DNA from: an uncultured Eubacteriales bacterium
GTDB lineage: Bacteria > Bacillota > Clostridia > Christensenellales > CAG-138
Assembly (NCBI GenBank): GCA_900543475.1
Contig: UQRU01000091.1
Span: 1-8,212 of the forward strand
DNA: 8,212 nucleotides
Reading direction: 5' to 3'
Position numbers and translations under genes: made by a program. How positions within the stretch are numbered: the stretch's first letter is position 1; each line of letters begins with the position of its first letter. The notes under the pieces are model-generated. The model searched no databases and had not been told where the DNA came from. It worked only from the letters and a program-made list of their open reading frames with translations. Below are positions 1-5,955 of the stretch, one piece after another.

Positions 1-76
<76 letters not shown>

Positions 77-142
77 CGGCGTCCCGACAACCCCCCGGCG
101 GCGGCGCAGGGCTGCATTGTGGACAAATCGTCTTGGATGGCC

Positions 143-180
143 CCTTTTTCTTGGGCGGGATTTGGTATATGATAGTATCA
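143..180 (+). promoter_or_regulatory. Putative promoter of the peptidase operon, -10 close to the ATG
   Basis: The stretch before the first gene is locally AT-rich in an otherwise GC-rich window. TATGAT at 168-173 matches five of six bases of the sigma-A -10 consensus. An overlapping alternative is TGG followed by TATATG at 163-171, which would be an extended -10. The -35 is poor: the best candidate at normal spacing is the T-rich TTTTTC at 145-150, 17 bp upstream of TATGAT. Either -10 puts the transcription start at about 178-181, on or next to the ATG at 180, so the message would have almost no leader. This is a motif-based prediction only. Confidence 0.45.
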
Positions 181-1163
181 TGAGCGTACAAGCAAATTAT
201 CCCATTGTCGATCTACATTGCGACACCATTACCTGCCGGGTGGCCCATAGCAAGGGCCAAGACCGGCTAAAGGCCAGCGGTGGCCATCTGGACATTCCCC
301 GGCTTCAAACGGGCGGGGCGCTATTGCAGTGCTTTGCCATATTCGCCCCGGCTCAGCCGGTGGGGGAATTGTCCAGCGTAGGCGGGACGCCGGAGGCGGT
401 GTATCAGGAAAGCCATGCATGGTTTACCCGGGAACTGGAGGAGAACCGGGAAAGCATGGGCCAGGTGCGCTGCATGGAGGATGTGGCCCGCAACCAAGCC
501 CAAGGAAAGATCAGCGCCATGCTCACATTGGAGGACGGGGCGGTGATCCGGGAGGTTTCCCAGGTGGACCAGCTATATGCCCAAGGGATACGGATGGTGG
601 CCCTGACCTGGAATTTTCCAAACGGGCTGGGCCATCCCAACAGTACGGATCCGGCCAAGATGGAGCTGGGCCTTACGGCGCTGGGCCGGGACGTGGTGGC
701 GCGGATGGAGGAATTGGGCATGGTGGTGGATGTGTCCCACCTGTCCGACGGAGGGTTCTGGGACGTGGCGGCCCAGTGCAAGCGTCCCTTTGTGGCCTCC
801 CACAGCAATGCCCGGGCCCTGACGGACCATCCCCGGAACCTGACGGACTCCATGCTCAAGGCCCTGGCGGACCATGGCGGGGTAGTCGGCCTGAATTTTT
901 ACAACCTGTTCCTAGGGGAAGCGGGGGATACCACCTGCGAGGCCATTTTGCGCCATGCCCTGCACATCCGGAAGGTGGCGGGGGTGGAGGCGCTGGCCCT
1001 GGGCTCGGATTTTGACGGCATCAGCTGCGGGTTGGAATTTAAAGATTACGCCGGCTACCCCCGGTTGCTGCGGGCTTTGGAACGCTGCTTTACCCCTCGG
1101 GAGCTGGATCGGATCACCCATGAGAACGCGCTGCGGGTATTTGCGGCATGTATGAAAGGATAA
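180..1163 (+). CDS. M19-family (membrane/renal dipeptidase-like) dipeptidase
   Basis: This 327-residue protein is a zinc dipeptidase of peptidase family M19, a TIM-barrel amidohydrolase-like fold. Expected ligands are present: H13 and D15 in the N-terminal DLHCD motif, bridging E118 in LTLEDG, H187 in DVSHLS and H208 in ASHSNAR. The acidic LGSDFDG motif (D277, D279) supplies the conserved catalytic-region aspartate. There is no signal peptide or membrane segment, so despite the family name it should be cytosolic. Family members hydrolyse a broad range of dipeptides and often accept a C-terminal D-residue, so use of dietary peptides or of wall-derived dipeptides is possible. I chose ATG 180 because the family usually begins a few residues before the DxHxD motif. 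A TTG at 117 would add 21 residues with no family resemblance. No Shine-Dalgarno lies just before ATG 180. It is first in the operon, and the next gene starts 2 nt after its stop. The function is confident, the substrate is not. Confidence 0.93.
   Translation: MSVQANYPIVDLHCDTITCRVAHSKGQDRLKASGGHLDIPRLQTGGALLQCFAIFAPAQPVGELSSVGGTPEAVYQESHAWFTRELEENRESMGQVRCMEDVARNQAQGKISAMLTLEDGAVIREVSQVDQLYAQGIRMVALTWNFPNGLGHPNSTDPAKMELGLTALGRDVVARMEELGMVVDVSHLSDGGFWDVAAQCKRPFVASHSNARALTDHPRNLTDSMLKALADHGGVVGLNFYNLFLGEAGDTTCEAILRHALHIRKVAGVEALALGSDFDGISCGLEFKDYAGYPRLLRALERCFTPRELDRITHENALRVFAACMKG
1155..1160 (+). promoter_or_regulatory. Ribosome binding site deciding the first M42 start
   Basis: AAAGGA lies 5 nt before ATG 1166, inside the last codons of the dipeptidase gene. 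The in-frame ATG at 1148 has no comparable site and would overlap the dipeptidase C-terminus, so 1166 is the better start. Confidence 0.75.
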
Positions 1164-1165
1164 CT

Positions 1166-2212
1166 ATGGATCGAAAGGAACGGATCGACCGTCTGATCCA
1201 GGCCCCGGGGGCCACGGGGCTGGAAGGGGGCGTGGCCGGGGAAGTGCTGGACCAGTTGACCGCCATGGGCGCGGAAGCCTGGCGGGACCCGGCGGGGAAC
1301 GTATTTGGCCGGGTAGGGACCCAGGGGCCGGTGGTGCTGCTGATGGCCCATATGGACGAAGTGGCCATGATGGTCCACCGGATCGAGGACAACGGCATGG
1401 TCCGGCTGTGGAAGATCGCCGGGGTAGATCCCCGGATCCTGCCCGGGTCCCGGTTGGTGATCCATACGGCCCAGGGCCCCCTGCCCAGCGTGGCCGGGGC
1501 CTTGCCCCCCCATTTGCAGCAGGGGACAGAGCAGCCCGCTTATACCTGGGAGGACCTTTTGTGCGATACGGGGCTTTCCCCGGCGGCTGTCAAGGCCCGG
1601 GTCCAGGTAGGGGACCCGGTGACCCTGGCCCCGGAGCCCCTTTGGGAGCTGCTGGACGGCCGGCTTACCGGCAAGACCCTGGACGACCGGGGGCCCTTAG
1701 GGGCGCTATTGGATCTATTTAGCCGGCTGGTGGGCAAGCCCCTTTCCTGCCAGGCGGTGCTGTGCGCCTCGGTGCAGGAGGAAAAGCACGGAACAGGCGC
1801 CCTGACCGCCACCCGGGGGCTGAAGCCGAATCTGGCGGTGGCGGTGGACGTTTGCCATGCGCCGCCCCCTACGAAGGAATTTTCCACCTTCCCCCTGGAC
1901 AGCCTGGTCATCGACCGGAGCGCCAGCCTGCATCCGGGGCTGGTAGGGCTGCTGGAGGCAGCGGCCAAGGCCCGGGACATTCCCTATGAGACGGAGGCGG
2001 AGATGGCCGCCAAGGGGAACGACGCCTGGGATATCGCCACCCAGGCGGGGGGCGTGGCCGCGGCCCTGCTCAGCGTGCCCCTGCGGTATATGCATACCGG
2101 GGCGGAGGTGATCAGCCAGCAGGCGTTGGAGCGGCTGGAAAGCCTGCTGGAAGGATGGATCTTGGGCCTGGACGAAGCCCAGGCAAAGGAGGCCCTATGC
2201 TGGAAGGATTGA
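1166..2212 (+). CDS. M42-family metalloaminopeptidase, divergent paralogue 1
   Basis: This 348-residue protein belongs to peptidase family M42 (TET/CelM/FrvX-type dinuclear metallopeptidases, usually about 330-370 residues), which remove N-terminal residues from peptides as large cytosolic oligomers. The metal-site motifs can be followed in order: AHMDE (H62, D64), TLDDR (D173), the catalytic pair in VQEE (E205, E206), AVDV (D228) and RYMH (H310). The LLCDTG segment near residue 130 corresponds to the family's LFIDIG strand. It is the most divergent of the three M42 proteins here: DEVG reads DEVA, KALDDR reads KTLDDR, the QEE-G-TRGA region reads EEKHGTGA, and the usual GGTDA near the C-terminus reads KGNDA. 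All ligands remain, so it is probably active but with changed specificity. It ends with a 16-bp overlap into the next gene. Confidence 0.9.
   Translation: MDRKERIDRLIQAPGATGLEGGVAGEVLDQLTAMGAEAWRDPAGNVFGRVGTQGPVVLLMAHMDEVAMMVHRIEDNGMVRLWKIAGVDPRILPGSRLVIHTAQGPLPSVAGALPPHLQQGTEQPAYTWEDLLCDTGLSPAAVKARVQVGDPVTLAPEPLWELLDGRLTGKTLDDRGPLGALLDLFSRLVGKPLSCQAVLCASVQEEKHGTGALTATRGLKPNLAVAVDVCHAPPPTKEFSTFPLDSLVIDRSASLHPGLVGLLEAAAKARDIPYETEAEMAAKGNDAWDIATQAGGVAAALLSVPLRYMHTGAEVISQQALERLESLLEGWILGLDEAQAKEALCWKD
2185..2192 (+). promoter_or_regulatory. Strong Shine-Dalgarno of the second M42 gene
   Basis: AAAGGAGG lies 4 nt before ATG 2197, within the 3' end of the upstream M42 gene. It selects 2197 over the in-frame ATG at 2155, which lacks such a site. 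Together with the 16-bp overlap it suggests translational coupling. Confidence 0.85.
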
Positions 2213-3234
2213 TGGCTCTATGCGCCCTGCCGGGGATCTCCGGCCATGAAGGGCCGGTACGGGCCTATCTGAAGGAAGCCCTTTCGCCCTTGGGGCTAGA
2301 GGTATTTACAGACCCCATGGGCAACCTATACGCCCACCGGCCCGGCCCTGGCCCCCGGGTCATGGTGGCGGCCCACATGGACGAGGTGGGCATGGTGGTG
2401 CGGGGCCACCGGGAGGACGGCACCCTGGCCTATGCCGCCGCCGGCATCGACTGCCGGGTCATGCCGGGCAAGCGGGTGTGGGTGGGCCTCGGCCCCCATG
2501 CCCTGCCCGGGGTCATCGGCTGCAAGGCCATCCACCTGCAAACCGATGAGGAATTCAAAACGCGCATCCCCCATGAGGCGCTGTATCTGGACATCGGCGC
2601 CGGCAGCCGGGAGGAAGCCATGGCCAAGGCCCCGGTAGGCGCCCCGGTATGGTTCCAGAGCGCGCCCATGGTGCTGGGGGACCTGGTGTGCTCCAAGGCC
2701 CTGGACGACCGGCTGGGCTGCGTCATCCTGCTCCAGCTGCTCCAGGAATCCTTTGCCTGTGATTTTTACGGGGTGTTCACCGTCCAGGAGGAGCTGGGGA
2801 CCCGGGGGGCCATGGCGGCCACGGCCCAGGTAGCCCCCCAGCTGGCCCTGGTGCTGGAGGGCACCACCGCCAACGACCTGCCGGGCCTGCGGCCCGACCA
2901 GATGGTGACCCAGGTGGGCAAGGGGACGGCCATCACCCTGATGGACGGCCGTACCCTGGCCCTGCCCCGGATGGTAAACGCCCTGTTCCAAACCGCCAAG
3001 GCCCACAACATCCCCCATCAGCCCCGTCGGGGCGCCCGGGGCGGCACCGACGGCGGCGCCATCCACCAGGGCCTGGGGGGCTGTCCGGTGGGGGGCATTT
3101 CCGTGCCCTGCCGGTATATCCATTCCCCCAACAGCCTATGCAGCCTGGGGGACATGGAGGCGGCCTATCAACTGGCCCGGCATTTTCTATTGGACGAGAT
3201 GTGGAAGGAGGTCCTGCACCATGCTGGAACATGA
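2197..3234 (+). CDS. M42-family metalloaminopeptidase, paralogue 2
   Basis: This 345-residue protein shows the most canonical M42 motifs of the three. It begins with LCALPGISGHEGPV, a typical family N-terminus, followed by DPMGNLYA. The metal site is AHMDEVG (H60, D62), KALDDR (D170), VQEELGTRGA (E198, E199), LEGTT (E221, a Glu where many relatives have Asp) and CRYIHSP (H309). The GGTDGGAIH motif precedes the last ligand. It lacks a signal peptide and should act in the cytosol as an oligomeric aminopeptidase; the preferred N-terminal residue cannot be read from sequence. It overlaps the upstream gene by 16 bp and the downstream gene by 14 bp, so the three M42 proteins are probably made together and could form mixed complexes (inference). 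Annotation pipelines may label such proteins endoglucanase or FrvX; aminopeptidase is the better call. Confidence 0.94.
   Translation: MLEGLMALCALPGISGHEGPVRAYLKEALSPLGLEVFTDPMGNLYAHRPGPGPRVMVAAHMDEVGMVVRGHREDGTLAYAAAGIDCRVMPGKRVWVGLGPHALPGVIGCKAIHLQTDEEFKTRIPHEALYLDIGAGSREEAMAKAPVGAPVWFQSAPMVLGDLVCSKALDDRLGCVILLQLLQESFACDFYGVFTVQEELGTRGAMAATAQVAPQLALVLEGTTANDLPGLRPDQMVTQVGKGTAITLMDGRTLALPRMVNALFQTAKAHNIPHQPRRGARGGTDGGAIHQGLGGCPVGGISVPCRYIHSPNSLCSLGDMEAAYQLARHFLLDEMWKEVLHHAGT
3205..3212 (+). promoter_or_regulatory. Strong Shine-Dalgarno of the third M42 gene
   Basis: AAGGAGGT, a full anti-16S match, lies 8 nt before ATG 3221 inside the end of the preceding gene. It fixes the start and supports coupled translation across the 14-bp overlap. 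Confidence 0.85.
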
Positions 3235-4207
3235 TCTATACGCTTTGACGGCGGCCTATGGCCCCTCCGGCCGGGAGGATGGGGTGGCGGAAGCCATCCG
3301 CAGCCTGGCCGTCCCCCATTGCCAGGAGATCCGCCGGGACCCTCTGGGGAACCTGATCGCCTATAAACCGGGCGTCAGCGGCAAAAAGCTCATGCTGTGC
3401 GCCCATATGGACCAGATCGGCCTGATGGTCACGGATGTGGAGCCGGCCGGCTTCCTCCGGGTGGCGGCGGTGGGCGGGTTGCAGCCGGCCTATGCCATTG
3501 CCCGGCAGGTGGCCTTCCAAAGCGGCGTTATGGGCACGGTGTTCTTCGGGGGCAAGGATAAAAAGCCCCAGGACGCCAAGATGGAGGACCTGTTCATCGA
3601 CATCGGGGCCAAGGACCAGGCGGCGGCGGAAGCCCTGGTCTCCATCGGGGAGGTGGCGGTGTTCCACGCCCCCCTGCGGATCCAGGGAAGCCTGGCCGTG
3701 GGGGGCGCCCTGGACGACCGGCTGGGCTGCGCCCTGGTGCTGGAAGCCCTTAGGCAGCCCTGCCCCCACGACCTGTACGGGGTATTCACCGTCCAGGAGG
3801 AGGTGGGGACCCGGGGAGCCGGGCCCGCAGCCTATGGCATCCAGCCGGATCTGGCCATCGCCCTGGATGTGACCCCCGCCGGGGATTGGCCGGAAGCGCC
3901 TCCCAGCCCCATCGCCCTGGGCAAGGGCCCGGCCCTTAAGCTCATGGACGGGTCCGTGGTGGTGTCCCAGCCGGTACGGGAGCGGATGGCCCAGGCCGCC
4001 CAGGCCGCCGGCATCCCCTTCCAACGGGAGGTGCTCAAGGCGGGGGGGACGGATACCGGCGTCATTTCCCGCACCCTTACAGGCATTGCCGCCGGATGTA
4101 TCTCCTTCCCCTGCCGGTATGTGCATACCCCCGTGGAAACCGTTGACCTTTCTGACGCCCAAGGGGCGTGCATTTGGATAAAAGCCATAATGGAGGGAAA
4201 TCTATGA
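3221..4207 (+). CDS. M42-family metalloaminopeptidase, paralogue 3
   Basis: This 328-residue protein is the shortest of the three tandem M42 peptidases. The order of motifs is complete: YGPSGRE near the N-terminus, DPLGNLIA, AHMDQIG (H62, D64), MEDLFIDIG, ALDDRLGC (D165), FTVQEEVGTRGA (E193, E194), ALDVTPAGD (D216), AGGTDTG and CRYVHTP (H302). DQIG replaces the common DEVG. Where relatives have a PPH or KAIHL segment after the first third, this protein has FFGGKDKKPQDA, so the loop next to the active site differs from both neighbours. It has no export signal. Its last codons carry the ribosome binding site of the Xaa-Pro aminopeptidase, and its TGA overlaps that gene's ATG (ATGA). Family assignment is secure; substrate preference is unknown. 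Confidence 0.93.
   Translation: MLEHDLYALTAAYGPSGREDGVAEAIRSLAVPHCQEIRRDPLGNLIAYKPGVSGKKLMLCAHMDQIGLMVTDVEPAGFLRVAAVGGLQPAYAIARQVAFQSGVMGTVFFGGKDKKPQDAKMEDLFIDIGAKDQAAAEALVSIGEVAVFHAPLRIQGSLAVGGALDDRLGCALVLEALRQPCPHDLYGVFTVQEEVGTRGAGPAAYGIQPDLAIALDVTPAGDWPEAPPSPIALGKGPALKLMDGSVVVSQPVRERMAQAAQAAGIPFQREVLKAGGTDTGVISRTLTGIAAGCISFPCRYVHTPVETVDLSDAQGACIWIKAIMEGNL
4192..4197 (+). promoter_or_regulatory. Shine-Dalgarno of the Xaa-Pro aminopeptidase
   Basis: GGAGGG lies 6 nt before ATG 4204. An in-frame GTG at 4168 would place this site inside the coding region, so 4204 is chosen. The ATGA overlap at 4204-4207 is a classic coupling arrangement. Confidence 0.85.
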
Positions 4208-5940
4208 ATACCGTTGAAACGCTACGCGCATTGCAGGCTGCCATGGCAGCCCAGGGCCTGGACGCCTATCTGGTGCCTACGGCAGACCCCCACGGCAGCG
4301 AATATGTAAGCCCCCACCACAAGGCCCGGGCCTTTATGACCGGCTTTACCGGCAGCGCCGGCAACCTGCTGGTCACAAAGCAGGACGCCCGGCTGTTTGT
4401 GGATTCCCGCTACTATCTTCAGGCGGAACAGCAGATCGCCGGCAGCGGCATCCTGCTGATGAAGGAGGGCTTGCCCGGGGTGCCCAGCCTGTCCCAATTC
4501 ATCCTGGAGACCCTTCCCGGCCAAACCCTGGGCCTGGACGGCCGGTGCGTTTCCCTGGACCAGGCCAAGGCATGGGCCAAGGCCGTAACGGTTGTGGATG
4601 TGGATCTGATAAGCCCCCTCTGGCAGGACCGGCCCCCCCTCTTCACCGGGGAAGCCTTCCGCCTTGCCGACCACCTGGCCGGCAGGACCGCCCAGGATAA
4701 GCTCCGGGACCTAAGGAGCCAGCTCAAGGCCGCCGGGGCTAAGGCCATGCTCCTCACCGACCTGATGGATTGCGCCTGGCTGCTGAACATCCGGGGCCAG
4801 GATATCCCCCATACCCCGGTGGTGCGCATGTTCGTATTGGCGGAGGCGGAAAGCCTGTTCCTGTTTATGGAGGATAAAGCCGCTGCGCCCATCCAGGCTT
4901 ACCTAAAGGAGCTGGGGGCGGAAATACGGCCCTATGACGCCGTCTATGCCTTCCTGTCCCGGTACGGGGCGGGGGATACCCTGCTGGTCACCCCTTCCCT
5001 GAGCTTTGCCTTGGGCCAACCCCTCCTGGAGCGGGGCGTCCAATTGACGGAGTCCGCCTGGAGCGCCCGCAGCCGCAATTTCAAGACCCCTGGGGAATTG
5101 AAGGCCATCCGGGAAGCCCACATAAAGGACGGGGTGGTCATGACCCGGTTCCTGCGCTGGGTCAAGGAACAGGGGGGCACCGGCTTGGATGAGGCCGGCG
5201 CCGCGGCCCGGCTGGATCAGATGCGGCTGGAGGCGGGATGTTCGGATATTTCCTTTACCACCATCAGCGCCTATGGCCCCAACGCGGCCTTGCCCCATTA
5301 TTCCGCCCCTGCCCAGGGCAGCGCCAAGCTGGAAAAGAAGGGCCTTTACCTGGTGGATAGCGGCGGGCAATGGCCCGGCGCCACCACGGATATCACCCGC
5401 ACCGTGGCCATGGGCCCCCTGACCCGGGCGGAAAAAGCCCACTGCACCCTGGTGGTGCGGGCTATGCTGGCCCTGATGGACGCCGCCTTCCCCCGGGGCA
5501 TGGACGGCAGCCATGTGGATGTGTTCGCCCGGCGGCCCCTTTGGGCGGCGGGGCTCAACTATGGCCACGGTACCGGCCACGGGGTGGGGGCTATGCTCTC
5601 CGTCCACGAAGGCCCCGCCCGGATCAACTATGGCCAGCAGAACACCCTGCCCTTCCAGCCGGGCATCGTCATTTCCGACGAGCCGGGGCTATATTTCGAG
5701 GGAGAGCACGGGGTGCGCATGGAAAACCTGGTGGAATGCGTGGAGCTGCCCACCGGTATGCTGGGCTTTGTCCCCTTGACCATGGCCCCCATCGACCGGG
5801 ATGTGCTGGACCCCGCCCTTATGGAGCCCATTGACATCCGCCGGCTGGACGCCTACCACGCCCTGGTGTACGACGCCCTGTCCCCCTATCTCCACGGGGA
5901 GGATCTGGACTATCTGGAAAACGCCACCCAGGCCCTATAG
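4204..5940 (+). CDS. Xaa-Pro aminopeptidase (aminopeptidase P), long M24B form
   Basis: This 578-residue enzyme removes the N-terminal residue from peptides whose second residue is proline, a bond most aminopeptidases cannot cut. It has the long three-domain layout known from cytosolic eukaryotic aminopeptidase P and many Clostridia. A creatinase-like N-domain covers roughly 5-140, with the signatures PTADPHGSEYV, GFTGSAGN and VDSRYYLQAE. A second creatinase-like domain runs to about 300. The pita-bread M24 catalytic domain covers about 310-525, and a C-terminal extension follows, with the typical PIDRDVLDP and LSPYL segments. All five dinuclear metal ligands are visible: D385 (VDSGG), D396 (TTDITRT), H459 (GHGTGHGVG), E493 (SDEPG) and E507 (RMENLVE). 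H455 and H468 match the conserved accessory histidines. There is no signal peptide. Next to three M42 peptidases it would clear X-Pro ends that stall them. The length and motifs make the call very secure. Confidence 0.96.
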   Translation: MNTVETLRALQAAMAAQGLDAYLVPTADPHGSEYVSPHHKARAFMTGFTGSAGNLLVTKQDARLFVDSRYYLQAEQQIAGSGILLMKEGLPGVPSLSQFILETLPGQTLGLDGRCVSLDQAKAWAKAVTVVDVDLISPLWQDRPPLFTGEAFRLADHLAGRTAQDKLRDLRSQLKAAGAKAMLLTDLMDCAWLLNIRGQDIPHTPVVRMFVLAEAESLFLFMEDKAAAPIQAYLKELGAEIRPYDAVYAFLSRYGAGDTLLVTPSLSFALGQPLLERGVQLTESAWSARSRNFKTPGELKAIREAHIKDGVVMTRFLRWVKEQGGTGLDEAGAAARLDQMRLEAGCSDISFTTISAYGPNAALPHYSAPAQGSAKLEKKGLYLVDSGGQWPGATTDITRTVAMGPLTRAEKAHCTLVVRAMLALMDAAFPRGMDGSHVDVFARRPLWAAGLNYGHGTGHGVGAMLSVHEGPARINYGQQNTLPFQPGIVISDEPGLYFEGEHGVRMENLVECVELPTGMLGFVPLTMAPIDRDVLDPALMEPIDIRRLDAYHALVYDALSPYLHGEDLDYLENATQAL

Positions 5941-5944
5941 GCAG

Positions 5945-5950
5945 AAAGGT
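5945..5950 (+). promoter_or_regulatory. Ribosome binding site of nadE
   Basis: AAAGGT lies 5 nt before ATG 5956 in the 15-nt gap after the aminopeptidase P stop. The gap is too short for an independent promoter, so nadE is probably read through from upstream. Confidence 0.7.
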
Positions 5951-5955
5951 TTGCT

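Noticed and set aside
117..179. TTG at 117 as the dipeptidase start
   Set aside because: The extra 21 residues do not resemble the family N-terminus, the upstream AGGG is a weak site, and the frame would run through the probable promoter.
1148..1165. ATG 1148 as start of the first M42 gene
   Set aside because: It overlaps the dipeptidase C-terminus without a good ribosome binding site, whereas ATG 1166 has AAAGGA 5 nt upstream.
2155..2196. ATG 2155 as start of the second M42 gene
   Set aside because: It would add a Gly/Pro-rich stretch not typical of M42 and place the strong AAAGGAGG inside the coding region.
2326..4162. Long minus-strand open frames, such as 2326-3123 (265 codons) and 3236-4162 (308 codons)
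   Set aside because: They lie opposite well-supported M42 genes, have low-complexity Gly/His/Pro-rich translations with no recognisable motifs, and are expected shadows in GC-rich DNA.
4168..4203. GTG 4168 as start of the Xaa-Pro aminopeptidase
   Set aside because: No ribosome binding site is apparent, and the GGAGGG plus ATGA overlap at 4204 explain initiation better.
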